Shown one piece after another: positions 21,732 through 33,189 of a stretch of 64,000 bases of DNA. Under the pieces are notes generated by a model. That model saw nothing but the letters and a program-made list of their open reading frames with translations, made no database searches and was not told the origin of the DNA. Position 1 is the first letter of the stretch. Each line of letters opens with the position of its first letter. The translations under genes were made by a program, and so were the position numbers. Source of the DNA: Heterostelium album PN500 (Eukaryota > Evosea > Eumycetozoa > Acytosteliales > Acytosteliaceae); the NCBI RefSeq assembly GCF_000004825.1, contig NW_008805085.1, forward strand, positions 248,001 through 312,000, given 5' to 3'.

Positions 21732-23480
21732 ATGGATAATGAATTATTTAAAAGAGTTTTATTTGGAATCCAACCAATTAGAAGTATTATTTTTAATCAC
21801 ATTAATAATAACTTTGGTTTAATAGATGTTTATAAAAAGAAACTTTCTCTTGAAAAGTATAAACATGATCATTGGTCAAATCCAAAGGATATGTTAGAAC
21901 ATCATCATTTTAGATTATTATTGGAAAAGATTAAAAAAGAAGAAGTGAAAATTAATCCCAAATTAGTATCACTACTCTGTGAAAAAATAGATGATTTAGA
22001 CATTTTCAACTCATTTTATCATCTATGGAAAAATCAAGTTTCGACTCCCTCTCACGAACTAATAACCAAGATAATTGGAAAAGGTAATGTGGAGATACTT
22101 CACATTTTTAAAAATCATCTTTTTGGCCAGTCCGAGGATCGTTTAGAGGAATATATGTACCAAGCTTTTATAAATGGAAATGTTTCTATAGTCTATTATC
22201 TTTGGAAGAATGGCGTGCCAATCAACTACATAGGAATATGTGAGAGAAACCAGAGTCGTTCAATTGGAGTACCATACATTGTAAATCTTTGGCTTAGTGA
22301 TAGTGCATATGGTTTTAAGAGAATGCGAGAAATGTATAGTGTTGACAATCAATCGGATTTCTTTACAAATCTGTTGACAGAGTTTTCCAATAATAAACCG
22401 TACTGGTATGACTTTTTAGTTCTTGGAGTTCCTTCGATGTGGAATCTTAAGAATTATAAAGATGCCAGCCAATGGAAATCTACTCAGTTCGACCCAACTA
22501 TGCTTGAGAGACATCCGATAGCTATTCGTATTCAACTTGTGGAGACTGTTTTGCAGTATGAAAACAAAAATGTATGTGCAGATATTGTTATAGAACAAAC
22601 GAGACAGAGATGTGGAAAATATTTCGGTGGGATAGCTACGGATATGGAGCATATTTATCTCACACTCTTGTTTTCGTGTAGCTCCAATTTTACTAGTACC
22701 AAAGGATTTGATGGTCTAAGACATAGACTGATTGAAAGAGAGTTAGAATTGACAACTCACATGACAATTAATGATTCATTTGACTTTCTACATAATGACA
22801 TGGGTTGTATGCCATCTTTGGTGTACAGCAAGATCATCCTCTATTCAGACTTTGATCCACTATCTATTCATCCTGCTCTATTTGATGAACAATATCCAAT
22901 GGTGATAGTGGAGATATTAAGGGATGAGAACTTTAACTCTGTTAAAGCCACAGAGGTAATTCAGATGTACAATCCCGAGAGACCAATTGACCAACATACA
23001 AATCTCCAATGTTCAACACCAGATTCATTGAGGTTCGCCTTGCTCAAATATAAATACCTACAAACTGTATTTAGACATTTCACTTTGTTTGGTTTGGAAA
23101 ATCTTTTAATCATTGGGCTCGAATGGATTCTAAAAATCGATCATGTCATTCTTGGGGAGATATTCTGTCCTCGGGTATTTTATACCTCGGATATTTATGG
23201 CGATCTTGGTCATTTGATTGTCGAAGTAGTCTCCAAACTCAAATTATCAAATCAATTGGACCAAGGAAATAATATATACACCCACAATCACTATTTTTAT
23301 CTATCAGAATTTGCCAAACAATTTAGAAATCCAATCAGGGTTAGTGTTTCTACAGAGGAACTATCCTATTCAAGCTCTGATCAAATCTGCCAACTCTTAA
23401 AGAAACTAGAAAGTGGTGAAATGATTAAAATAGAACCTAGAGAATGGGAATCATTGGTAAACGAACATAAAAATAAATAA
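21732..23480 (+). CDS. tandem paralogue 2 of the same unrecognised family
   Basis: A single exon of 582 residues, in the same orientation 388 bases after paralogue 1. The shared blocks are DHWSNPKDM, GNVEILHIF, YIVNLW, YWYDFLVLGVPS and RHPIAIRIQL, all in the same order and spacing, so the pair arose by tandem duplication. Divergence is high by eye (roughly a third of residues identical in the best blocks), so the duplication is old. The C-terminal tail is shorter and ends in KIEPREWESLVNEHKNK. The frame is intact, with no stop or shift, implying both copies are maintained. Function unknown. Confidence 0.7.
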   Translation: MDNELFKRVLFGIQPIRSIIFNHINNNFGLIDVYKKKLSLEKYKHDHWSNPKDMLEHHHFRLLLEKIKKEEVKINPKLVSLLCEKIDDLDIFNSFYHLWKNQVSTPSHELITKIIGKGNVEILHIFKNHLFGQSEDRLEEYMYQAFINGNVSIVYYLWKNGVPINYIGICERNQSRSIGVPYIVNLWLSDSAYGFKRMREMYSVDNQSDFFTNLLTEFSNNKPYWYDFLVLGVPSMWNLKNYKDASQWKSTQFDPTMLERHPIAIRIQLVETVLQYENKNVCADIVIEQTRQRCGKYFGGIATDMEHIYLTLLFSCSSNFTSTKGFDGLRHRLIERELELTTHMTINDSFDFLHNDMGCMPSLVYSKIILYSDFDPLSIHPALFDEQYPMVIVEILRDENFNSVKATEVIQMYNPERPIDQHTNLQCSTPDSLRFALLKYKYLQTVFRHFTLFGLENLLIIGLEWILKIDHVILGEIFCPRVFYTSDIYGDLGHLIVEVVSKLKLSNQLDQGNNIYTHNHYFYLSEFAKQFRNPIRVSVSTEELSYSSSDQICQLLKKLESGEMIKIEPREWESLVNEHKNK

Positions 23481-23499
23481 AAAGAATAATAATAATGAA

Positions 23500-23546
<47 letters not shown>

Positions 23547-23920
23547 CAATAATAATAACAGTAATAATAATAATGACAATAATAATAATAATAATAATGA
23601 CAATAATAATAACTGTAATAATAATAACTGTGATCAGTTTATGGATGCATGTGCATGATGATCAATTGATTGTATGAAGAAACAATCCGTAAAAAATAAA
23701 CACGTAAAAAGATAAAAATTAAAAAAAATAAAAATTAAAAACCCATTTTTGAAATACCACCAGTGATTGATTGTTTTACACTTTTTTTTAAACAGTTATA
23801 ATCACTTTAATTCAACTGTTTTTTCATTTAAATAAATATTTTAATTCAATGATAGATTATTAGTAATAATAGGATTATTTATTTAATTCGAATTAAGTTT
23901 TATTTAAAAAAATAATAGAG
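23481..23920. repeat. AAT-type microsatellite and intergenic spacer
   Basis: A run of (AAT)n at about 23500-23545 passes into imperfect AATAATGAC/AATAACTGT units to about 23632. A+T-rich leader for the next gene follows. Apparent reading frames here (poly-Ile) are artefacts of the repeat. Confidence 0.8.
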
Positions 23921-24426
23921 ATGTCAACTTTATTACAAGGAACTAAAGAAACAAATATTGTAATTGATTACGACGGTAATAGCAGTGGAAATGATTTCGT
24001 AGCAAACCTGTTAAATCAGAGTAGCAATAGTAGTGCAGCTGCTGGCCAAGGTGTGTCGACGTCTTCATTTACATCATCGGTTACCACAGCAACCAACTCA
24101 TTTGTGGCCGCACAGAATCTAAATAGAGAAGAGAAGGTCTACAATCTAATGAAGATATGCGAACCACATATTGATCGTCTCTACGAGTGTGAAATGTCCA
24201 ATGGCATCAATAGCGATCTTTGTAATCAGTTCCAAATGAACCTACATAACTGCATGACTGGAAACCTTTGTCCAAGCGAACAGGAGCTTAAAGATGCCAA
24301 CTGCGACCAACTTCATCTACGCTTTGGTGGTATCGACCAATTGAATCGTTGTCTACAACTAAATAAACGTCTTAACAATTGTCTTGATAATTCACTCAAC
24401 ACAATATGGTCTACACCTCTTAGCAT

Positions 24427-24457
<31 letters not shown>

Positions 24458-24478
24458 GCAACAATCAACAACAAATAA
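23921..24478 (+). CDS. CX9C (CHCH-like) protein, unknown function
   Basis: A single exon of 185 residues. The first 65 residues are polar and disordered. A cysteine-rich helical part follows: C80-X9-C90 and C101-X9-C111 form a twin CX9C motif, followed by C117, C128 and another CX9C pair, C144/C154. Poly-Gln precedes the stop. Twin CX9C proteins fold as a disulphide-linked helical hairpin (CHCH) and many are imported into the mitochondrial intermembrane space by Mia40/Erv1; that location is inferred from the motif only. I could not match it to a named subunit. The stop is 56 bases from the stop of the convergent CLPTM1 gene. The extra third CX9C unit is unusual for this class. Confidence 0.72.
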
Positions 24479-24534
24479 TTGATTAGACAAACCCGTTAAC
24501 ATGTAAATAAAATATTAATATTAAAATTAAATTT

Positions 24535-26110
24535 TTATTCAGTTTTCTTTGTTTTGTTTCTCTTTCTAATGTTATCAACTGGATCACTGCTTGAAGAGTC
24601 TTCAGTCTTGTCAAGGGTTGTTCCATCTGAAACTTCTTTTTTCTTATCATTTTCGATAGCATCTGGAACTTGTTCGCCTTCATCTTCACCACCATAGTGT
24701 GATCTCTTATTGTCAACTGGGTAGATCCATCTTTGGTATAAATAAATAATGAAAACAATATCTAAATGAAAGAATAATAGAATTAGTTTGTTGTTTCATC
24801 GGTGTATTTAATGTATATTTATAAGATTATAAACATACCATCTCTTAAACAACTGAGTCTATGCATTAATGGCATCTTAATGATAAAGGCAAAGAGATCA
24901 TCGATAAAGGTGTTGAGTGCACGATACATAAACACCTTGAATGGCAAACGTGATACCGACTTCAACTTGTAGTTGATAAAGAGCTGTGGTGTCATCATGA
25001 TGAACTCAAAGGTGTATACTGTACGTACCAACGATGAAATCACCCAGGAGTACCATGACTTGTGTTCGTAGTTGTAGAGTGAGTAGATCGATGTACCGAT
25101 AACCAGTGGGAACAGAGCCCATGACAAGTACTTCATAGCCATATCGTCGTATTTCTTGGTCTTTGAGATGTAGTCATCCTTGTTCTTGAAGGAGATGCTT
25201 GGAATTGGACCGTTCCAGGTGACAGTGACAATCATTGCCTTACCAATCTTCCAGACCTCAATCAGGATACCCAGACCACTGCTAAAGAGAATCATATAAC
25301 TGGTATCATTGTCCAAGAGATAGAGGAATACAATCACCGAGCAGATTGCATGTAAAATGATAGTTCTAACCGATAGACCCTCCATCGATTTGTTATTCTT
25401 CCAGAATTGAATATCTAAATAGCGATTAATATTAGTATCTACTCTTCTCTCTTCAATCAAGTTTAAAATACAAACCATTCTTGAATGCTAAGAATTCAAA
25501 TACAGTGTGAAGAGTGGTGACTAGTGCAGTGAGAGCCAATAGGAATGGGCTTGTCTCTGTAAGCATCTTCTTAAAGTCGTCACCTGTTTCTTCGGTACCA
25601 CCGATCATCGATTGCATATCCAAAGACTTTTGCATCTGAATGTAGAGTTGCCACTTGAAAATACTGAGATGATAGTATGAGATAGCAAGACTTAATTCAC
25701 TGACAGTCTCATTCACCAGAGAATATTGATCTCTATATACCCAGAAATCATTCATATAAATAACAGGACTATATTTATCATTTGTAATATTTAATACTAT
25801 ATAATAGATTCAAATTAATTTAAAAGTTAGCATATATTGATAAATTTTGTTTAATTTAATAAGTTAGTTAACTTACAAGGTAAAATTTCGGGTGGCACTG
25901 AACCTGGTGAGTATACAGTATTATCAACAACGATATTGACAGTTAACGATGGTTTGTAATAGGATACCAAAATAGATTTGTCATAGGGTATCTCCTCTTC
26001 TTCATTCTTTTCATTGGATAATAAATTCTTTCCTTTTGGCTTTGGTCTTGGTGCATAGACAATCAATGCTAAATAAATAGATCTATTAGATGATTATAAT
26101 CTACTTATAA

Positions 26111-26164
<54 letters not shown>

Positions 26165-26749
26165 TTGACTTACGATGTATCGCATGTAATGAGAATTTAG
26201 AGTTTAATTTATTTTTAACCAAAACATGTGCAAATAGAGAACCATTGTTCTTCAATGACTCGGTAGTTGGGAATGTAATATTAGTTTCACGAGCGTTCGA
26301 TTCTTCCCAGTCATAGGTTAATCCACTTTCATCAAAGATTAACCAATCGTTAAATGATGAATTCGATTCTGATAAATAAATTTGTAATGTCTTTTGTAGG
26401 TATTATAATAAGTATTATTGTATAACTATGATAATATATAATAATAACTTGTAATATTTACATAAGGAGTTGAAAAAGACCATGTATTTCTAAGAGTTAA
26501 CTTTGATGCGGCAGCATTATTAATAATTGGTTCTGTTACGTTTGTTCCATTCAACAGAGTATTGTTGAGTACAACATTAGAACCAGTGTTACCACCACCA
26601 CCAAAGAATCGAGATGCAATCGATGAAAACATATAATAAAAGAGTAAGAATCTAATACCTGTCGAAAGCCATGTCGGTATTATACCACCAGCTGCTTGCT
26701 GTTGTTGCTGTTGTGGTTGAGCAGGTGCTGCTACAGCTGTATCTGCCAT
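24535..26749 (-). CDS. clptm1: CLPTM1 family multi-pass membrane protein
   Basis: Six exons (26749-26462, 26390-26174, 26068-25877, 25796-25476, 25414-24839, 24761-24535) give 606 residues, near the family's usual length. Diagnostic blocks are LIVYAPRPKPKGKNLLS, SVPPEILP, FEFLAFKNDIQFW, EGLSVRTIILHA, then YDDMAMKYLSWALFPL, MTPQLFINYKLKSV and NTFIDDLFAFIIKMP. Human CLPTM1 contains near-identical forms of these. An N-terminal transmembrane helix (about 28-45) and several helices in the C-terminal half are visible, plus Asn-linked glycosylation sequons in the large loop. CLPTM1 proteins act in the ER; they retain or handle certain membrane cargo. The charged C-terminal tail is cytosolic by homology. 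All five junctions restore family blocks. Intron 2 contains a GAT microsatellite beside the donor. Confidence 0.94.
26111..26163. repeat. (GAT)n microsatellite in CLPTM1 intron 2
   Basis: About 17 uninterrupted GAT units, making up half of a 105-base intron (26069-26173) and lying 10 bases inside its 5' splice site on the minus strand. Confidence 0.9.
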
Positions 26750-26992
26750 TATTTATATAATTAAAAAAGTTATATAAAATATGAAAATAATAAATAATTA
26801 ATTTAAATTTATTTATTTATAATTGGGAAGTCGTCTTTTGAATTTGAAAAATTGCAAAAAAAAAATTAATGAATCACCAAAAGATGTTCCAAAAAATCAT
26901 GGACAACACTTTGAAGTCGAAAGTACAAGAGATAGTTTTTTATTATATATCACCAAATAAATTAAATTTATTAATAAATAAACAAAATCATA

Positions 26993-28777
26993 TTATTGTT
27001 GCTTTATTGAATGTAATTCCTCTGATCTATCACTTGGAATAGCATGTTGTTTCATAATTCTAATGGTTGCCTCTTTTGCTTCTTCTTTATCCAATATTAT
27101 TAAATATTCTAAATATCAAATTAAAAGTGTTAATATTAATTTTGATCAAACTATAATAATGATAATAATATTTCATTTAAAAAATTTCATACCATTTTCA
27201 AGTGTGATAACTACATGTGGTTTTGTAGTCTCTTCGATCAATTGAACGAGATGTGCTAAATTTCTAATGGGTGTACCGTTTACTTTTTTAACTTCTGAAA
27301 ATCCAAAGGAACTATATCCATGATTGATTTTATCTATCAGAATCTGTGAAATGACCACAACTTGTGAGCTTGGTGATGTTATTCTTTCTATTTTTTCAAA
27401 TACACGTCTGTAGGTCAATGCCAAATCCTCTGCAATCTCTGTCAGGAATGGATGTGTCACCGGTGTGAAGACGAATCCAGCGTAACAGAAATAACTTGGT
27501 CGTTTGTCGTAGGTCTGATATGGTACCATTCTGTGTTGTGGCACCAGTGGCACCGATAGATCCATTGACTGTCCCTCACGGAAAACAGTGACATTGATTT
27601 TGTCGCCAATGAAATGTGAAGAGAGTAAATATTCATAGGTGATTCTCTCACGTCTCCTGAAAGCAATCGATCCATCGTTGGCGATGGCAACACCATTGAT
27701 ATGAGTGATAATGTCGTTTTTACGCAGTATGTCTTTGGCGGCAGACAGTGGATGAAGTTCGTTGACCAAGAGTCCAGTGAGATCCTTTGGTATTCCAAAG
27801 TAGGAGCGTGGCACCGAGTCCAAGTACTGCGCCATCATTCCAATCATTGGTTCACCTGTAAACTTTCCGTTCTTCTCGACGTCATTGAGGAATCGATTGA
27901 TAACCGGTGTTGGGATGATGAATCCAACCGAGCTGGCACCAGCCAGATTCTGGAATGCAATTCCGACGACTTGTCCACCCATAAGTGCCGGTCCACCAGA
28001 GTTTCCTGGGTTGATAGCGGCATCGATTTGAATAGAGAGCAGCTTACTCTCTGAATGTGCATATTGTTGAAGATCGATTCTCGAGACGACACCCTGTGTC
28101 ACACAGATATTGGATCCACCCGTTGGGAATCCTACAACCGTAATGGTATCTTGCAACTCTGGAATATCGCCAAACTCCAATGGATCGATTCCATCAAAGA
28201 ATGATTCATCTTCGACGGTGAGCAATGCCAAATCGTATTCATGTGCAATTCCCAATAGTTTTGCATGATATTTGTTGGGATTACCAAACTTGGTCAACAT
28301 TATACTGGTTTGGTCGGCAACGACGTGAGCATTCGTCAGAATACGCTTACCAGTAATAACGAAACCACTGCCTGTAACTTCACGCTGTGGTTTCATCTGC
28401 CATGGAGTATAGTGATTGGGTGACGATAGCACAGAGAATACCTTGACCACTGGATCCAGAAGTGGATCAGAGTTTCCAGGGTTGATCTCAAAGTATGCTG
28501 GTTTCGGCTCCAATGGTGGAGCAACCGGTTGTTCACTCACCGATTTCTTGTGAATAAAAGATGGTTCAATAGGTTGAGACAGTGGTTGTACATCTTCTCT
28601 CTGTTCCAAAAAATTAAGAGTTGTATCAACAACTACCGATGATTTCGATGTGGATGCTGCTGAACAAAACCAACGATTCAATTGTTTACCATTACTGTTT
28701 AGATAATATTTATTTGATTTTAAAAAACTACCATTACTACCTGCTCTATATAAATATTTTGAAATATTATTCATCAT
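26993..28777 (-). CDS. DEG/HtrA-family serine protease (DEG9/DEG10-like), probably mitochondrial
   Basis: Two exons (28777-27193, 27108-26993) give 566 residues. The N-terminus (MMNNISKYLYRAGSN, later RWFCSAAS) looks like a mitochondrial presequence. The trypsin-like protease domain carries His in ILTNAHVV, Asp in YDLALLTVED and Ser in NPGNSGGPAL, so the triad is complete. A PDZ domain follows (LTGLLVNELHPLSAA... HINGVAI), then a second PDZ-like region to the end. The last exon adds EYLIILDKEEAKEAT and HAIPSDRSEEL, blocks that match plant DEG9/DEG10-type enzymes as I remember them. Bacterial DegP lacks this tail. The role is degradation or refolding of damaged proteins. Localisation is inferred from the presequence; plant DEG9 is nuclear, so this needs care. 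Confidence 0.9.
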
Positions 28778-29721
28778 AATTTTGATTTTATTTACTATAT
28801 TATATTATTAATATATATATATTCTATGTTACTATTTACTAATGATACTAATTCGATACTAATACTAATGATTTGTATCTTTGAAACATCAACACTCTAT
28901 TAAAAAATAAAAAAAAGAGATGATACAATAAATCGAGTGAAGATGTAATGATGTAGTATTACTATTACTTTTTATAATATTATATGAAACAATGACAAAG
29001 TGTCAAGAAACAATGAAAGGTAACTGACAAGTTTGTAGTTGTTAAAAAAATAAATAATCAAAATCTAAATAAATCTAAATTTGAAACGAAAAACAATGCC
29101 GTATGATTTTGTCACCCAACTTAACTTACTATCGAATGATTTTTTGTCGTTTTTTTTTTTTTTTAATGAAAACTGGTTTTGAAGTTGGTTAATTTAATTA
29201 AATTGTAATTATCTAATTTTTTTTTTAAATATTTCAAGAGTTTTTTTTCTTTAATATTAATTCTAAATTCATTTTCCTGAGTCAACTTTTGGGACATTAG
29301 TCACCTTGAGAACCATTGATTAAAGATTGAACTCAAAATGATTGTCTTTTACGAAATAATTAACTTTAAATAAATCAATTGGAATCTAGAATAAGAGAAT
29401 AGAATCTCTAAAAGTAAAATCGCACAAAGAATCGATTTAAATAAAAGATGACTATTATTATTAAAGCAAAGACAATGAATTTATTGATTGCTTGTTCCAG
29501 AACAAATCTATGGAATCACAACAATAGCAAACTATTCTAGTGTAAAGAAATCATTTGAATATTTCATTTAATATATCATGTTTATAATTAATAAATAGTG
29601 TATTGGTTGTTTTTTTTTTATTATTGTAAATATGTATGTATAATATTTATTAATGTATAATTATTTACATCTTGTTTAGATTGTATGGGCAGCAAATTTG
29701 GTTGGAAGGCACTCTAGCAAT
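28778..29721. other. intergenic, no gene seen
   Basis: About 0.94 kb between the protease start and the 3' end of the heat-shock factor gene. It is A+T-rich with T tracts at 29150 and 29220. No RNA gene or repeat element is recognised. Confidence 0.55.
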
Positions 29722-30271
29722 CTAATAATACAAACCAAAATCCATTTGATTCAATTTCGTTGAATCTGTTGATTGGTTATTGTTGTTGTTGGTGAAAAAT
29801 GTATTATCTGGAGGCAGAATGGAGGAGATACTCAGACCGTTGTTATCGAGTGATTTATTTCTCTTGCCCAGGAAATCAGATGATTGATTCAACATGAGAT
29901 CGTTGTCCAATAGGAAGCTTTGAAGATCTTTAGCACTATTATCGTCAACGTTGATTGGCTCTTCTTTTACTGTGTAAGTTGGAATATAGTAGTTTTGTTG
30001 TTGTTGTTGTGTTTGTTGTTGTTGTTGTGGTTGATGTTGTTGTTGTTGTTGGATCGATGATTGATCATTGGTTGTATTACTATAACCATTGTTGGTCGAC
30101 AAAATAGAATTATTGGTATTATTATTATTAAAGTTATTCATATTTTGATTGGGTGTTGATTGCAATTGACTTAGTGACATCGATGGTTGTTGATTTTGTT
30201 GTGGCTGTTGCAATTGTGAGAACAACAATGTATTTAACAAATTATTTTGTTGTTGAATAGTTTGTTGTTGC

Positions 30272-30334
<63 letters not shown>

Positions 30335-31829
30335 GGTTGTGATTGTTGTTGTTGCTGTGGTTGTTGGAGTGTTTGTGGAATTGGTTGTTGCAATGTTTGT
30401 GGAGTACTCGATTGAGTAAGTATAACTTGAAGTGCAAGCAATTGTTGTGGAGTCAATGAATTGTTGTCTGGCTTGTTAAGGATTTGTTTAACCAAAGATA
30501 ACAAGTTGTTATTCACTCCACTTGCACTGTTTATACTATTTGATGAACTGTTGGTACTGCTTGGTTGTTCAGGAGTAGCAAATTGTGGTGGTGTTGCTTG
30601 TGATGGAGTCTGGTAGTTATTTTGGATACTTGGTGATTGTTGTGGTGAGAGTTGTTGTGGTGCTTGTTGTTGTTGTTGTTGTTGCTGTGGAGATTGTTGT
30701 TGTTGCTGTGGAGCATTGTTATAGTTAGTGAATTGGAATTGTTGTGGTTGCTGTTGCTGTTGCTGTTGAATTGGTTGTTGAAGTGCAGCGGCATTTGCAA
30801 GAAGATTGTTTTGGGTTGGTGAGCTATTTAAGCTTGCACCCGAGAGCTCGGCCAATATGCTGTTTTGTTTGCTCTGCAAAGAGTTTGGTGAGAATGGTGG
30901 TTGTTGTGCGTTGTTTGCTGGCTGTTGGGTGTTTTGGATGATAGAGTTGCCCAGTATGGCTTTGGTCAACTTTAATACACGGTCCATGAGATTCTGATGG
31001 GACTGTTGAAGATTCTGGAATGCAAATTGCAATTGTGAATGCGAATCTTGAAGTTGGCTGTGCGAGAATTTCAAGTCGGTGTACTCGGTCTGTTGTTTGT
31101 TGTAGTTAAAGATGAGATTCTGTACCACAGTGTTACTGGGGTCGAACTGTTCAGTGCTGAACTTGACGTCACCGATCGGCGACTGAGCGGGTGTCGAATG
31201 ACTAGAGTTTGGATTGACCGATTGCTGTGCCGATCCCGATGACACCGAGGGAATCGATATACTGGCGGGATAGGAAATCGGTTGTTCAAGGTCGTCGTCT
31301 TCGTCGGCGTAGGAATTTGATTGGGCGGCCGATGTTCTGTATTGATTTGGATTGTTATTGTTGACGGTCAACGATCTTCTTACACTCTTTCTTCTCTTGA
31401 TGTTAATCATTAAATCAGGTTGATGTTTCTTAAAGAAATCGTTGGCAAATTCAAATATTCTTGCTTGTGACTCTGATGACTCATGATCAAGCTCCTCATT
31501 CTGTGCTGATTTCTCATCGTCTACCTTGTGAAATCCATAAATATTTAATTGTCTAAAAAAATAGAATAAAAAAATAAAAAACAACAATTAGATAAACAAA
31601 TTAAATTATTGTGTTGTTTTATTCAAACATACCTAATAAAACTACAAAACTTTCCAGTCTTAAAGTATTTTGGTAACAATTTGGTTTCAAATTCAGCGCA
31701 GTTGGTTATTACAATACTTTCTCCGAGACGACCCCATCTTATAAGATGATTATTCTCTGTGGTCTCTAACATTTGAATTAAACTTTTAATGAATGGAGCA
31801 ACTCCATCTCTTGTCAATGCAGTGGACAT
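29722..31829 (-). CDS. hsf: heat-shock transcription factor (HSF)
   Basis: Two exons (31829-31633, 31552-29722) give 675 residues. The HSF-type winged-helix DNA-binding domain spans about residues 9-105: APFIKSLIQML, IRWGRLGESIVI, then LLPKYFKTGKFCSFIRQLN and IYGFHKV. The intron interrupts the recognition-helix region at a position common in HSF genes. KSVRRSL is a basic, nuclear-localisation-like patch. A heptad region at about 170-215 (FSHSQLQDSHSQLQFAFQNL) fits the trimerisation coiled coil. The remaining half is Gln/Asn-rich, with a run of about 27 glutamines encoded near 30260-30335, and ends LNQMDFGLYY. HSF trimers bind nGAAn repeats and activate chaperone genes. A GAANNTTC element lies about 1.1 kb upstream at 32918-32925. 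A Skn7-type factor is less likely because no receiver domain follows. Confidence 0.92.
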
Positions 31830-33189
31830 TGTTTGCTATTGATTATGTGTGTGTGAAAAATAAAAAATAAAAAAAGTGTAATTGAAAATTCTTTTTTACA
31901 AAACAAAATAGTATCTCTCTATTCTATTCCGTTCTATTCTAACAAAAATAAAATAAATAAATTTAATAAAATTATTAAACTTTACTTATATAAAAACCTA
32001 ATAATAGTAATAGAATGAAATTGTTAATTTAATAAAATTTAAATCAACAAATAAAAAACAAGAAAAATAAAAACAAATTATTTGGTGTTAGATTTTTGCT
32101 ATTGTTCTTCTTTCCTTCTTCTGTTTGTAAGTGAAGTGTGTGTTTTTGTTGTTGTGTTGTGTGTCTTATAGATGTAGATTTTGGTTGAATTGATATTGTA
32201 TTGGCAATTATATTTATACTACTTCTATATATATATATATATATATATAAAATAATTGTATTTAATTTGATCAAATTTTATTTTATTACTAAATTTATTG
32301 ATTTTATAATTTTATTTATTTTTATTTATGTTTACAACAAGAATGTGAATATCAGTTATGTGATAATATGTGTTGAAAATGAAAATAAGTTATTATTATT
32401 AACCAGAAATGAGACTACAATAAACTCGTAAAAATGTGTATTTATTGAAAAAAAAATTTTAATTTAAATATAATTAATTTATATTTATTTATTATAAATT
32501 TTTTTTTTTTTTTTTTTTTTTAAAGTTAAGGTTATTGTGTGTGCGCCCCTCAACAAAGGATTTTGGGTATTTATCAAAAATTTAATATCTAAAATGAGAG
32601 TTTGTATTTTTTTTTCATTTCATAAACTTTTTGTTGACCAAAGGAGCTGAATCACCACCGAATTTTTTGGTCATATCCATAAACCAAAAGTTTTTTTTTT
32701 TTTTTTGGTGAAGTTTGGGGGTTACAAGAGATGATTCTTTTTAAATTATGTTGACAGAATCATTGATGGAAGCTTTGCTAAAGTGATAAATTCTTCTATG
32801 GTCGATTTATTATTGTTTACATGATGGAATTCATTCAAAAAAATTTCGCAACTTTTTTAAATTATTTAATTAATTTTCGTTTTGATAATTACTCTGACTG
32901 TTGATGTTGTTGAGAGAGAACGTTCGGACCAAATGATTTTCGATCTTCAATAACCATTTCAAATTAATCAATCTTAATTACATAGTTAGTGCACTTACTT
33001 GCTCACTCATCACCATCACTCATGATGCCATAAATTCGATTTAATTGTATTGTTGTTCAAATTTCATGTCTCAAATAAGTTATACCCCCAGGTTTCGACT
33101 CATTGCCTAAACTATCATTAGTATTTTTTCATATTTAATAAAATCATTTTCATTGTTTTTTTAATTGTTTAAAAAAAAAAATAAATAAA
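31830..33189. other. intergenic, upstream of HSF
   Basis: About 1.4 kb between the HSF start and the edge of inverted repeat A. It includes a (TA)n run at 32225-32250 and T tracts at 32499-32521 and 32692-32706. GAACGTTC at 32918-32925 is a two-unit heat-shock-element-like sequence; its use is untested. No gene seen. Confidence 0.5.

Noticed and set aside
23495-23677. Poly-Ile frame after the second paralogue
   Set aside because: Translation of an AAT microsatellite, with no other coding feature.
30234-31289. Open frames on both strands over the HSF Gln/Asn-rich region
   Set aside because: They are shadows of CAA/CAG repeats read in other frames (poly-Asn, poly-Val/Ala).
32918-32925. GAACGTTC as a heat-shock element controlling HSF
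   Set aside because: Only two nGAAn units, about 1.1 kb upstream. A match this short is expected by chance, so it is mentioned but not called.
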